Below the pieces are notes generated by a model that worked only from the letters and a program-made list of their open reading frames with translations, ran no database searches and was not told the origin of the DNA. Shown piece after piece: positions 8,617 to 18,159 of a stretch of DNA of 64,000 nucleotides. Positions within the stretch are counted from its first letter, which is position 1, and the number at the start of each line of letters is the position of its first letter. Where the stretch lies: positions 20,197-84,196 of the forward strand of contig NZ_JAGGOO010000108.1 of assembly GCF_018614415.1 (NCBI RefSeq), given 5' to 3'. The translations under genes were made by a program, and so were the position numbers. This stretch comes from Streptomyces sp. ISL-12 (GTDB lineage: Bacteria; Actinomycetota; Actinomycetes; Streptomycetales; Streptomycetaceae).

Positions 8617-11600
8617 ATGTCCATGAATGAACTCCCCGAGAGCTCCCTGGCCCTGAGCCGACGCGGCCTGCTCGCCGGCGCGGTGGCCGCGGCCCTCACC
8701 GCGACCACGGCCGGCGGTGCCGCCGGCGCCGCCCCCGCCCGGCCCGCCGGCGGCCCGGCGACCGGCACCGGTACGCGCCACGGCACCGACGGCGGCGCCC
8801 CGCGCCCGTGGGTCCCCGACTACCGCACGACGGTTCCCGGCGAGTCGGTCGAGGTGGACCGGGTGGACCGCCCCGTGGCCCCCGGCATCGTCCTGACCAG
8901 CTTCGCCACCTACGGCCGCACCGGCTGGACCCGGGTCCACGTCCTCAACGCCGATCTGCGCCACGCCGCCGCCGACCTGGTCGCCGGGAAGGTGAGCGAG
9001 AAGCGCACGCCGTCCGCGCTGGCCGGGGCGCGGGGCGCGGTCGCCGCCGTCAACGGCGACTTCTTCGACATCACGGAGACCGACGCCGCCATCGGCCCCG
9101 AGATACAGGACGGCCGGCTGCGCAAGGGCAGCGCCACGGCCACCACCGTGGCGACGGTGGGCGCGGACCAGGTCGCGCGGCTGGCCGACCTGATGATCGA
9201 GGGCACGGTCACGGTGGCCGGCACCGCGCGCCCGCTGGCCGCGCTCAACTCGCCCTCCCCGCCCCTGGACGGGCTCACCGCCTACACCCCGCTGTGGGGT
9301 CCGGGCCCCCGCACCACGATCGGCGGCACCGGCCCGTACACCGAACTCGTCGTCACCGACGGCAGGGTGACCCAGGTCAACGGCGAACTCACCGACACCG
9401 CGGTGCCGGACGGCGGGCTGATCGTCGTCGGCCGGGGCACGGCCGCCGCCCGGCTCGCCGCCGCCCGCCCGGGCGACCCCGTCACCGTCACCTTCGCGCC
9501 GCGCTCCGACTCGCCCGCCGCGCCGCACATGGCGCTGGGCAGCAACGCCGTACTGGTCCGCGGCGGCAAGGCCGTCGACTTCCCGCCCGGCGAGGGCAAC
9601 GACGCGGACAAGCCGCGCACGGTCATCGGCTGGCCGGCCGGCGGACACCGGCTGCTGCTGGTCGCCGTCGACGGCTCGGCCGACTTCTCGGCCGGCCTCT
9701 CCTACGACGCCACCGCCGAACTGCTGGTCCGCCTCGGCGCGAGCGAGGCGTTCATGCTGGACGGCGGCGGCTCCACCGGCATGGTCGCCCGCCGTCCCGG
9801 CGACACCGAGGTCAGCGTGGTCAACACGCCCTCCGACGGCGCCGAACGGCCCGTACCCAACGGGGTCGGCCTGTTCGGCACCAAGGGCTCGGGAAAGCTG
9901 CGGGGACTCGACGTCCGCGCCGCGGCCGACCGCGTGGTCCCCGGTCTCACCATGAACGTCACCGCCGCCGGCTACGACGAGACCTGGTCCCCGGCCGCCG
10001 TCGACGGCCACCGGATCGGCTGGACCGCCCGGCCCGGCTCCCTCGGCCGGGCGCACGACGGCGTCTTCCGCGCCGGACGGCCCGGCGCCGGCACACTGAC
10101 CGCCCGCGCCGGCGCCGCCCGCGGCGAGCACCCGATGCGGGTCGTCGGTCCGCTGCACCGGCTCGCCTTCACCGACCGGGCCCTCACCATCGAACCCGGC
10201 GCCACCGCCCGGACCGGCCTGACCGGCTACGACGCCGACGGCTTCGACGCCCCGGTGGCCGCCAGCGACGTCACCCTCGACCACGACGAGGCCGTCGTCG
10301 ACGTGACCGCGCAGGCCGACGGCCGCCTCACCGTCACCGGCGCCGCGGCGGCCGACGGCAAGGCGACCGTCCTCACCGCGACCGTGGACGGGGTCACGGC
10401 CCGGCTCACGGTGACGGTCGGTCTGGCCGACGTACCCCTCGCGGAGTTCGAGCCGGACGAGACGTGGACGGCCGTGGCATCCCGCGGCACCGCGTCGGCC
10501 CGGACCGTGGCCGCCCCCGACCGCCCCGGCGCCGACGCCGGCAACCACGCCCTGCGCCTGACCTACGACTTCACCGGACAGCCCAGTACCTCCGCGGCCT
10601 ACGCGGTGGCGAGCGCCCCGATCACCCTGCCCGCCGGCACCAGACGGCTCGCGCTGTGGGTCAAGGGCGACGGCCGCGGCCACTGGCTGCGCGCCATGCT
10701 CCGCTCCCAGGGCACCACCAACGTGCCCTTCACCTTCACCACCACGGTCGACTGGACGGGCTGGCGCCAGGTCGTCGGGGACCTGCCCGACGGCTTCTCC
10801 GGGCCGATCACCCTGCTGCGCCTCTACATCGCGGAGACCTCGCAGACCGACAAGAACGCCGGCGCGCTGGAGTTCGACGCCCTCGCCGCACAGGTCGGAC
10901 AGCAGCCGGAGACCGCCGAGGCACCGTTGCCCGACCCTTACGTGGTCGGACAGTCCGGGCTGCCGCGCGGCCGCTGGACCTTCGCGGTCCTGTCCGACCT
11001 GCACATCAGCGCGGCGACCGGACCCGACTCCTTCGCCGGACGGCAGGCGGCCACCGCCCTGGCCCAGGCGGTCGCCGCGGACCCCGACTTCATCCTGGTC
11101 AACGGGGACTTCGTCGACGACAACGGCCCGGCCGACTTCGCCCTCGCCGACAATCTGCTGCGCGATCACGTACCGGCCGCACTGCCCGTGTACTGGACCC
11201 CCGGCAACCACGAGGCCGGCCTGTCGGCCACCGGCGGCCTGGACGCCTTCAAGGCCGCCACCGGACGCCCCAACCGGCAGGTCTTCGACCACAAGGGCAC
11301 CCGGTTCGTGCTGCTGGACTCGCACACCGGCGACATCCGGACCTCCGACTGGGACCAGGTCCCGGCGCTGCGGGACGAACTGGACAAGGCCGCCGAGGAC
11401 CCGCGGGTCACCGGTGTCGTCGTCGCCTTCCACCACCCCCTGACCGACCCCTCCGGCGCCGGTTCCTCCCAGCTCTCCGACCGGCTCTCCGCCGCCCTCC
11501 TCCAGCGCTGGCTGGCCGGCTTCCGGGAGACCTCGGGCAAACCCGTCGCCCTGTTCACCGGCCACGCCCACACCGCCTCCGTCACCCGCGCCGACGGCGT

Positions 11601-12087
11601 CCTGGAAGTGACCACCCCGGCCGTCGGCAAGGCGCCGTACAGCTCTCCCGACCAGGGCGGCTTCTTCGGCTGGATGCACGTCGCCGTCGACCCGCGCCCG
11701 GCCCGGATCCGGCGCGGCCTGCCCAGCCCCGCCACCCGGGACTGGCTCCGGGCCGAGAGCCGCCCGCTGATCGACGCCGTCGAACTGTCGGCCCCCGCCG
11801 AACTGGCCGCCGGCGCCTCGGCCGCCGTCGCGGCCACCGGCGTCACCAGCGAGTACGGTCTGCGCTTCCCGCTGCGCCACCCCGCCAGCGTCGTCTGGTC
11901 CGGCTCCCCGGGCCTGGCCGTCGCCGTCTCGGCCGCCGACGCGAAGAAGGCCGCCGCGAACCGCCGGACCCTGGCCGTCCTCGACCTGACCACGCACACC
12001 CTCACGGCGCTCCGCCCGGGGCGAGTCACCCTGACGGCCACCGCCGGCGGCCGGTCCGGCTCGGCGACCGTCGGACTGACCGGCTGA
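8617..12087 (+). CDS. Tat-exported phosphodiester glycosidase (NAGPA domain) fused to metallophosphoesterase
   Basis: About 1156 aa. A twin-arginine signal (LSRRGLLAGAVAAALTATTA) is followed by a NAGPA/DUF2233 phosphodiester glycosidase domain (about 60-420) with AAVNGDFFDI, FMLDGGGSTGMV and PVPNGVGLF. Then come Ig-like/jelly-roll beta regions (420-770), a calcineurin-type metallophosphoesterase (about 785-1050) with all five metal motifs (LSDLHIS, NGDFVDD, PGNHEA, FHHP, GHAHTAS), and a C-terminal Big-like domain. It is predicted to act outside the cell on sugar-1-phosphodiesters and then on the released phosphoesters, for example teichoic-acid-like or glycan-phosphate debris; this substrate is inferred from the domain pair. 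The start is ATG 8617; ATG 8623 is possible. Confidence 0.88.
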   Translation: MSMNELPESSLALSRRGLLAGAVAAALTATTAGGAAGAAPARPAGGPATGTGTRHGTDGGAPRPWVPDYRTTVPGESVEVDRVDRPVAPGIVLTSFATYGRTGWTRVHVLNADLRHAAADLVAGKVSEKRTPSALAGARGAVAAVNGDFFDITETDAAIGPEIQDGRLRKGSATATTVATVGADQVARLADLMIEGTVTVAGTARPLAALNSPSPPLDGLTAYTPLWGPGPRTTIGGTGPYTELVVTDGRVTQVNGELTDTAVPDGGLIVVGRGTAAARLAAARPGDPVTVTFAPRSDSPAAPHMALGSNAVLVRGGKAVDFPPGEGNDADKPRTVIGWPAGGHRLLLVAVDGSADFSAGLSYDATAELLVRLGASEAFMLDGGGSTGMVARRPGDTEVSVVNTPSDGAERPVPNGVGLFGTKGSGKLRGLDVRAAADRVVPGLTMNVTAAGYDETWSPAAVDGHRIGWTARPGSLGRAHDGVFRAGRPGAGTLTARAGAARGEHPMRVVGPLHRLAFTDRALTIEPGATARTGLTGYDADGFDAPVAASDVTLDHDEAVVDVTAQADGRLTVTGAAAADGKATVLTATVDGVTARLTVTVGLADVPLAEFEPDETWTAVASRGTASARTVAAPDRPGADAGNHALRLTYDFTGQPSTSAAYAVASAPITLPAGTRRLALWVKGDGRGHWLRAMLRSQGTTNVPFTFTTTVDWTGWRQVVGDLPDGFSGPITLLRLYIAETSQTDKNAGALEFDALAAQVGQQPETAEAPLPDPYVVGQSGLPRGRWTFAVLSDLHISAATGPDSFAGRQAATALAQAVAADPDFILVNGDFVDDNGPADFALADNLLRDHVPAALPVYWTPGNHEAGLSATGGLDAFKAATGRPNRQVFDHKGTRFVLLDSHTGDIRTSDWDQVPALRDELDKAAEDPRVTGVVVAFHHPLTDPSGAGSSQLSDRLSAALLQRWLAGFRETSGKPVALFTGHAHTASVTRADGVLEVTTPAVGKAPYSSPDQGGFFGWMHVAVDPRPARIRRGLPSPATRDWLRAESRPLIDAVELSAPAELAAGASAAVAATGVTSEYGLRFPLRHPASVVWSGSPGLAVAVSAADAKKAAANRRTLAVLDLTTHTLTALRPGRVTLTATAGGRSGSATVGLTG

Positions 12088-12285
12088 CGCCCGGCCGCGC
12101 CCCGGACGTCCGTCAGGGGCGGCAGGCCCCGCGCGCGGGCGTGCCGACGCTCCTGGACTCGGCCCGCTCCGCGCCGGGGCCACCGGGCCCCAGAGGGCGC
12201 CGAGGCCCGGGTCGCGGGTGGTCCAGTCACCGGCGAGGACAGCCGCTCCGGCGCCCGGCGGCCTGCGCCGGACCATCGACGGCGA

Positions 12286-15200
12286 TCACGGAACCCGCCG
12301 GGAGACACACGGGTCGGCCCCCGGGCCGGCGAGGCTCTCCTCGCGGTAGGCGCGCGGGGCCACGCCGGTCACCCTGCGGAAGGCCCGGCTGAAGTGGGAA
12401 CGGTCGCGGAACCCCACCGCGCGGGCCACGCTCTGGACGCTGTCCTCGCTCGTCCGCAGCCGTTCGGCCGCCCTGCGCACCCGCAGCCGGGTGAGGTACT
12501 CCCACATCGTCAGGCCGTAGCGCCGGTGGAAGAGCTTGCCGAGGTGGTCCTCGCTGACCCCGGCGGCCTGCGCGAGCTGCCAGCGGGAGACGGGCCGCCG
12601 GTAGTGCTCGTAGAGGTAGACCAGGGCCTCGTCCAGGACGGCCCGCACCCGCGGCGGCAGCCGGCCGTCGCGGCCCGTCAGCTCCCGTACCAGTGCCGCC
12701 GCCTCGTGCGGCGCGAACACGTCCAGGTCCAGCAGGAGCAGCGCCGGATGCGGACGGGCCCGCCGGGCGTCGGCCGCCGTGATCCCCTCGTGCCCGGCGA
12801 CGACCGCGGGGCACAGCGCCCGGCCGCTCCCGTCGTGCAGCCGTTCCACGACGTCCAGGCCGTGCAGGTCGGCGAGGGAGGACTCCAGGACGACGAGCCG
12901 GGGGGTCTCCTCCGCGATCAGCGCCAGCACGGTCGCCGCGTCGGCCACCACCCGGGTCGGGTGGTCGGGCAGCGCGGCCTCCGCGATCCGCCGCAGCTCC
13001 TCCCGTGACTCCTGCGAGCGGCCCGCCACCACGACCGGTTCGGCCAGGCCGCTCGGCCGCAGCGCCCGCAGGGCGTCCGCGAGATCGGTGCCGCGGGCGC
13101 CGAAGAGCACGAACGGCGTGTGCCGCAGGGCGGGATGGTCGTGCAGCCGCTGCACCACGCGCCACTCCTGCGGCCGGTCGGGCAGCGCCTCCCACACCAC
13201 CGCCCCGGGCCCGCGGTCCGCCGGGAACGGCACCGTGTCGTGGCCGCCGTCGGCGCGATGGGCCCGCACCCCGTGCCGCTCGGCCGAGTGCCGTACGTCC
13301 TCGGCCACCTCCCCGGGCGTGACGACGAGCAGCGGCCCGGTGCCGGCCGGAGGCCGGTGCGCGTGTCCGTCGGGGGAGGGGAGGGGGAGCTCCAGGACGT
13401 ACTCGGCGCGGTCCGGCCCTCCGGTGGGCCGCAGCGAGCCGCCGTGCATCATGGCCAGCCGGCGGGCCGTGGTCAGCGCCACGTCGAACCGGTGCGCCTC
13501 GCCGGCCGGGGCCGGTACCGAGGGCACGGCGACGACGACCCGCACCCCGGCGGGCGACCAGCCGGCCGACACCTCCACCGTGCCGCCCCGGGCCAGGTCC
13601 GCGGCGGCGGTCAGGACGTTGCCGAGGACCTGCCGCAGCCGGGCGGCGTCGGCCGGGACCGACGGCAGCCGGTCCGGCAGCTCGACCGACCAGCGCGGAC
13701 GCGCCGGCGGCCGGCGCCCCGCGGCCGCCTCGGCACAGGCCCGCCGCAGCAACGGCAGCGGATCGAGCAGCCGGCGGGTCAGTACCAGGTCGCCGGCCTC
13801 CGAGTGGGCGAGGTCGAGCAGGTTGGCGCTGAGGTGCAGCAGCCGGGCGGCGTCCCGGTGCACCTCCGCCAGCACCGCCTGAGGGTCGTCGCCGCCCCGC
13901 GCGAGCATGGCCTCCAGCGGCTCACGCAGTTCGGCGACGACATGGGTGAGCAGCCGGGTCTGGAACCGGTTGGCCTGCTCGGCCGCGTCCCGCGCCCTGC
14001 GCACCTCGTCGAACAGCCCGATGCCCTTCAGCGCCGCGCTGATCTGGTCGCCCAGCTCCCGGTAGAGCGCCCCGTCCTGGTCGGCCGCCGTCTCCCCGGC
14101 GGTGGCGTCGAACACGGCCAGCCCCAGCTGCTGTTCACCGATGTGCAGGGGCTCCAGGACCAGCCGGGAACGCCGCCCGGCGCCGGGCATCAGACTGTCG
14201 GGGAGCAGCAGCGCGGCCGAGAAGGGCGGGCTGTCCAGCACCCCCGCGTGCCCGAGCCGCCGCGCCTCCGCCCGGGTGAGCAGCGGCCGGGCGATACCGC
14301 GCACCGGCGCCGCCGCCCCGGGCGCGGCCTGCTCGTACAGCACGATCCGGTAGGCCGGCACGCCGGGCTGGGCGAGGTGGCGCTCCAGGACGTCGCAGAG
14401 CCCGTCGAGGTCGACCACCGTGGTCAGCGCGGTACCGAACTCCCGCAGCCGCCGGGCCCGTACGGCCTGGGTCCAGCGCCCGTACTCCAGCAGCGCGCGC
14501 GACCGCTCCGCGACGATCAGCCGGGCCTGTCCGAACAGCGCCTCCGCCGGCCCGCGCAACTCGGCCGGAAGCGGGTCGACGACACCGAGGCGGGCCCGCT
14601 CCAGCGCCTGGTGCCAGCGTTCGGTCTCGGCCTGGGTGCGGGCCCGGCCGCGCAGCAGCCGCTCGACCAGCGGCAGGAAGCCGCCCGCGCCGTCGTCCGC
14701 GGAGTCCGCCGCCTCCGCGGACTCCGCGGCGCCGGGCACGAGGTCGGCGTGGAAGGCCTCCGCGAGCCGGGCGCCGGCGGACGGCGCCACCGCGTCCAGC
14801 GCGGCCCAGCCCCGCGGTTCCTCGGCCGCCCGGGACACCGCCCGCGGCCGTACGGCGTACCGCGCCGTCGGGTAGGGGCATCCGCAGGAGCGGCGCGCGA
14901 CGAGGGTGGCCGGGATGGTTGTGCGGTCCGGCGGTCTGGTGCCCCGCAGCCTGGCCACCAGCGTGTCCACGGCCAGCGCGCCGAGTTCCGCGAAGGGCAG
15001 GGCCACCGAGGTCAGCGGAGGATCACCCAGCCGCGCCTCCGGCGAGTCGTTGAACCCGACGACGGCCACGTCCTCCGGCACCCGCACGCCCCGCCCGGTC
15101 AGCAGCCGCAGCGCGTCCGCGGCCAGTACGTCGCTGCACGCCAGCACCGCGTCGAAGTCCACCCCCGGCCGCAGCCCCCGCGCGTCGAGCAGCACCCGCA

Positions 15201-15783
15201 TCGCCGAGGCGCCGCCCGCCGCGTCGAAGTCCACCGCCGCGCACACATGCGTGGACTCCAGCCCGATGCCGTGGTGGCGCAGGGCGTCGACGCAGGCGCG
15301 GTAGCGGTCCTCGGAGACCGGGTTGGCGACCGGGCCGCGGATGCACACCGGCCGCCGGCAGCCGTGCCGGGCGACGAGGTGCCCGACCAGTTTGCGCATG
15401 CCCGCGTGGCTGTCCACGGACAGGACGTCCGCCTGGTCGCCCAGCGGCTGGTTGAGACTGATCACCGGCAGGTGCGCCAGCCGCCGCAGCAGCCACCGGG
15501 CCCGGTCCCCCGAGGAGGGCAGGCCGATGGTCGAGCTCCAGCAGACGACGCCGTCCAGCCGGGCGGGGCCCACGAGTTCGTACAGGGCGCTGCGGGGCGC
15601 GTCGCCGCCGCGCAGGTCACCGCCGGGGAAGCAGACCAGGCCGACGTCGTCGCGCTCGGCGGCGGCGCGGACACCGGACCACAGGGTGGCACCGACGCCG
15701 AGGTGGATATTGGCGGTGAGCAGCCCGATGATGAGCGGCCGGCGCGGGCCGCCGTCCGCCGTACCGTGCGGGTCCGCGGCCAT
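12286..15783 (-). CDS. Hybrid regulator: LacI-type ligand domain, kinase-like core, AraC DNA-binding domain
   Basis: About 1165 aa. Residues 17-310 form a LacI/periplasmic-binding sugar-sensing domain (IIGLLTANIHLGVGATLW, VVGFNDSPEARLGDPPLTSV) but without the LacI helix-turn-helix. Then come a helical/GAF-like region (330-620), a HisKA-HATPase-like segment (about 640-870) and a receiver-like segment. The last 100 residues are an AraC double HTH (SRWQLAQAAGVSEDHLGKLF, VARAVGFRDRSHFSRAFRRV). The H-box reads VVAELREPLE, with Ala where the phospho-His should be, so autophosphorylation is unlikely. ATG 15783 has GAGGGAG upstream. It lies next to, and on the same strand as, the pectate lyase, so sensing of plant sugars is plausible but unproven. 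Confidence 0.85.
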   Translation of the reverse strand: MAADPHGTADGGPRRPLIIGLLTANIHLGVGATLWSGVRAAAERDDVGLVCFPGGDLRGGDAPRSALYELVGPARLDGVVCWSSTIGLPSSGDRARWLLRRLAHLPVISLNQPLGDQADVLSVDSHAGMRKLVGHLVARHGCRRPVCIRGPVANPVSEDRYRACVDALRHHGIGLESTHVCAAVDFDAAGGASAMRVLLDARGLRPGVDFDAVLACSDVLAADALRLLTGRGVRVPEDVAVVGFNDSPEARLGDPPLTSVALPFAELGALAVDTLVARLRGTRPPDRTTIPATLVARRSCGCPYPTARYAVRPRAVSRAAEEPRGWAALDAVAPSAGARLAEAFHADLVPGAAESAEAADSADDGAGGFLPLVERLLRGRARTQAETERWHQALERARLGVVDPLPAELRGPAEALFGQARLIVAERSRALLEYGRWTQAVRARRLREFGTALTTVVDLDGLCDVLERHLAQPGVPAYRIVLYEQAAPGAAAPVRGIARPLLTRAEARRLGHAGVLDSPPFSAALLLPDSLMPGAGRRSRLVLEPLHIGEQQLGLAVFDATAGETAADQDGALYRELGDQISAALKGIGLFDEVRRARDAAEQANRFQTRLLTHVVAELREPLEAMLARGGDDPQAVLAEVHRDAARLLHLSANLLDLAHSEAGDLVLTRRLLDPLPLLRRACAEAAAGRRPPARPRWSVELPDRLPSVPADAARLRQVLGNVLTAAADLARGGTVEVSAGWSPAGVRVVVAVPSVPAPAGEAHRFDVALTTARRLAMMHGGSLRPTGGPDRAEYVLELPLPSPDGHAHRPPAGTGPLLVVTPGEVAEDVRHSAERHGVRAHRADGGHDTVPFPADRGPGAVVWEALPDRPQEWRVVQRLHDHPALRHTPFVLFGARGTDLADALRALRPSGLAEPVVVAGRSQESREELRRIAEAALPDHPTRVVADAATVLALIAEETPRLVVLESSLADLHGLDVVERLHDGSGRALCPAVVAGHEGITAADARRARPHPALLLLDLDVFAPHEAAALVRELTGRDGRLPPRVRAVLDEALVYLYEHYRRPVSRWQLAQAAGVSEDHLGKLFHRRYGLTMWEYLTRLRVRRAAERLRTSEDSVQSVARAVGFRDRSHFSRAFRRVTGVAPRAYREESLAGPGADPCVSRRVP

Positions 15784-15900
15784 CGGCGCTCCCTCGGTCG
15801 GTTCCGGCCGGCATCTCCGGGGGGTGGAGAACCTAGACGAGGCGGTCGCACCCGGCAAGAGCCGTGACGGAACGGGCCCGCGGGGCCTGCGGGAAACCGA

Positions 15901-15934
15901 GCAGGACCGGTGGCGTGGGGGCCACCGGTCCTGC
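15901..15934 (-). terminator. Terminator downstream of the pectate lyase gene
   Basis: A perfect 14-bp stem, GCAGGACCGGTGGC / GCCACCGGTCCTGC, with a 6-nt loop. It starts about 32 nt beyond the pectate lyase stop and lies before the start of the hybrid regulator, so the two genes are probably transcribed separately. Confidence 0.8.
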
Positions 15935-15965
15935 CTGTGCGCGGTGTGCGGTAGGTGAGGGCGGG

Positions 15966-16928
15966 TCAGATCTTGCCGACGCCCGCCCCGGCGGTCACCG
16001 TCGCCTTCACGGAGGACGCCGACTGCGCGGTGTAGCTGTACGGGATCGAGGCCACGCTGCCGCCGGTCTGCCCCGAGCCGGAGTTGACGAAGTGGTTGTT
16101 CCTCGCCACCAGCGAGCCCTCGTCGGAGTCGCCCTCACCGAGGTGGTACGGGTCCTCGGTGTTCTCGAAGTAGTTGGCCTCCACCAGGACGCCCGCGTTC
16201 TCGGTGGACGCGACGCCGTAGGAGCCGATGTCGCTGAAGTAGTTGTTCAGCACGTGCACCGGGTTGCCGAAGCGGACCCGCGGGTTGCGCTGGTTGGTGC
16301 CGTCGAACCAGTTGTTGACGTAGGTCACCTTCAACTTGCCGGTGTCCTCCGAGGAGTTGCTGTCGGAGTGGCCCAGCAGCATGTTCTTGTCCTGGTCGTG
16401 GGTGCGGTTCCAGGACACGGTGATGTTGGTCGAGGCCCGCTTGATGTCCACCGCGCCGTCGTTGGCGTCGGAGATGTCGTTGTGGTCGATCCAGACGTTG
16501 GTGGAGTACTGGACGTTGATCGCGTCGTCGTTGGACCCCGAGAACGTCAGGTTCTGGATGATGACGTTGTTCACCTCGGAGACGTTGAGCCCGCTCCCGG
16601 TGATCTTCCCCGAGGTGCCGACGCCGACGATGGTCTTGTTCGAGGCGACCTTCGTCATCGACGACAGCGAGATCGTGCCGTTGACCCGTACGGTCTGGGC
16701 GCTGCTGCTCTGTACGGCGCTGATGAAGGCCGAGGCGGTGGAGACGGTGACCGTGCCGCCGCCGGCGCCGCCGGTGGTGGCGGCGCCGAAACCGACGGGA
16801 GTGGTGGCGGCTGCGGCCAGCGGCTCGGCCGGGGCGGATCCGCTCGCCGCACCTACTCCTGTCACGGCCATGACAACCGCGATCGCCGTGGCTCCGGCCA
16901 GGGTGAACCGTGCGCTCGTCCTGCGCAT
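15966..16928 (-). CDS. Secreted pectate lyase, polysaccharide lyase family 1
   Basis: A 320-aa exported enzyme that cleaves polygalacturonate by beta-elimination. A signal peptide (about residues 1-35) is followed by a parallel beta-helix. PL1 signatures are NKTIVGVGTSGKITGSGLNV, VIIQNLTFSG, VWIDHNDIS (vWiDH), DGAVDIKRAS, the Ca-binding/catalytic run NITVSWNRTHDQDKNMLLGH, and NQRNPRVRFGNPVHVLNNYF, which contains the RxPRxR catalytic arginine. ATG 16928 has GGAG upstream; the open frame continues to 17354 but has no gene-like character. A 13-bp tandem repeat lies in its upstream region. Confidence 0.95.
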   Translation of the reverse strand: MRRTSARFTLAGATAIAVVMAVTGVGAASGSAPAEPLAAAATTPVGFGAATTGGAGGGTVTVSTASAFISAVQSSSAQTVRVNGTISLSSMTKVASNKTIVGVGTSGKITGSGLNVSEVNNVIIQNLTFSGSNDDAINVQYSTNVWIDHNDISDANDGAVDIKRASTNITVSWNRTHDQDKNMLLGHSDSNSSEDTGKLKVTYVNNWFDGTNQRNPRVRFGNPVHVLNNYFSDIGSYGVASTENAGVLVEANYFENTEDPYHLGEGDSDEGSLVARNNHFVNSGSGQTGGSVASIPYSYTAQSASSVKATVTAGAGVGKI

Positions 16929-16979
16929 GTGGATCTCCGTCCGTGGGGGGGATTCGGGGAGAGGGGTACTGAGGGGAAG

Positions 16980-17044
16980 TGCTGTGCGGGCGTGCTGTGC
17001 GGGCGTGCTGTGCGGGCGTGCTGTGCGGATGTGCTGTGGGGTGC
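16980..17044. repeat. 13-bp tandem repeat upstream of the pectate lyase gene
   Basis: Three perfect copies of TGCTGTGCGGGCG (16980-17018) followed by two degenerate copies (17019-17044). They lie 52-116 nt upstream of the pectate lyase start, where a promoter or leader is expected. Copy-number slippage here would change promoter or leader spacing. Confidence 0.85.
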
Positions 17045-17167
17045 ACCACCAGGGCCTCGAGGCCGGCTCTTGCCGAGGCTCACTGTGAGCGTAGGGAGGC
17101 CGCTGTGGACTATGACGTGCCCTGTGTGGACTATTGCGTTCCGTCACAGCGGCCCTCCGGGCACGCG

Positions 17168-17200
17168 CCTGTCCCCGGCACGCGCGGTGCCGGGGACAGG
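17168..17200 (-). terminator. Terminator surviving downstream of the broken lipase
   Basis: Perfect 14-bp stem CCTGTCCCCGGCAC / GTGCCGGGGACAGG with a 5-nt loop, starting 16 nt beyond the stop of the lipase C-terminal fragment. It is probably the original terminator of that gene. Confidence 0.75.
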
Positions 17201-17215
17201 GCTGCCTCGCGGTGG

Positions 17216-17556
17216 TCAGGAGGCGACGAAGCGGGCGATCTGGCCCAGTACGACCGTGTCGGCCAGGTAGCCGATGTGGGTCTGGCGGAGCACGTTGTTG
17301 TCGGTCGCGCCGCTCGGCCGGGTGCTCGTGTACGGGAGGATGATCCCGTCGCACGCCGAGTACCAGGTGGCGTACTCGGTGGTGCCCGGCGTCTCGTCGC
17401 CCGAGGTGATCTGGGAGATGAACGAGGGCCCCGGATACATCTGCTGACAGGTCGTGCAGATCGGACAGGCGCCGGCGTACGTGGCGCCGTGGTTCGCGCC
17501 GGCGATCGAGGCGAGGTGGCTGACGTCGCTGTCGCCGCCAGCACCTTCAGGTAGAA
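17216..17556 (-). pseudogene. Exported alpha/beta-hydrolase lipase, C-terminal half only
   Basis: The last about 105 residues of a Streptomyces secreted lipase: SHLASIAGANHGATYAG, CPICTTCQQMYPGPSFISQI, ETPGTTEYATWYSACDGIIL (catalytic Asp region) and NNVLRQTHIGYLAD (catalytic His). The nucleophile half is absent. Just upstream, in another frame, is TTC-TAC-CTG-AAG-GTG-CTG (FYLKVL, the usual segment after GGLVSQ), so a frameshift lies at about 17540. Lipase homology then stops at about 17556. The missing N-terminal half of the same kind of enzyme, on the same strand, is at 40230-40603. Confidence 0.85.
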
Positions 17557-17560
17557 GTCG

Positions 17561-18159
17561 TCCGGTCAGGGTGCGGGCCCCACCGATATGACGCGGCAGA
17601 ACTCGAACACCGGGCGGCCCGCCGCCGCGCCGGATACGAGGGGTGCTCCCGTCACTGAGCCGTGTCCGCCGACCGTCCGGAGACAGCCGACACCCCGGGT
17701 GGACCAGATATAGCCGCGATCCATGCAGCGGCCTGGTCGGCACTGATCACTCGGGGACTGCCTGCCCGGTGAGCCGGCTCGCTCCGAGCACCGGCGGGTT
17801 ACACCACGTCGACGGGCGAGAGGCTGGGCCCGGCCGATGGGAACCTGCGGGCTGCCCAGCGTGTGACGGGTACAGGCGGCGGGAGAGCAGGGCGTCGTCG
17901 AGGAGGTTGGCGCCGGGCCGGGGATCGGGGAGATCGACGACCTCAAGGACCTCCGGGCCACCGAACCGGCTGAATCGCGCTGCTCTCATGACGCACTCCT
18001 GCCGCGGAAGGAGTGGCGGATCGTCCGACACCGCGTGTGCGCGTACCCGCCGACCGGCTGCCTGCCAGGCCCCAGAGCACGTTTTTGCTCCGACACGAAC
18101 AGCCCGCGGTACGGCTGTGCAGGACGGGGCTGCCGAGGCCCACAGTCGCCGACATGGCG
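17561..18159. other. Non-coding stretch with remnants, left edge of the accessory block
   Basis: Apart from a short alcohol-dehydrogenase remnant (17905-17989, listed separately), I see no gene, clear terminator or repeat here. It separates the lipase fragment from the end of the large lipid-synthase gene and looks like decayed sequence. Confidence 0.6.
17905..17989 (-). pseudogene. N-terminal stub of a zinc-type alcohol dehydrogenase/quinone oxidoreductase
   Basis: The first about 27 codons (MRAARFSRFGGPEVLEVVDL, then PDPRPGAN) are the typical start of MDR-family NADPH:quinone oxidoreductases, with a good GGAG ribosome site before ATG 17989. Family similarity then stops abruptly. The frame runs on to 17747 with no recognisable sequence. 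It is a deletion remnant at the edge of the block bracketed by the lipase halves. Confidence 0.7.

Noticed and set aside
8347..12276. A 1309-codon minus-strand open frame opposite the phosphodiester glycosidase gene
   Set aside because: Low-complexity G/R/V-rich translation without motifs; the plus strand encodes a clear Tat-exported two-domain enzyme.
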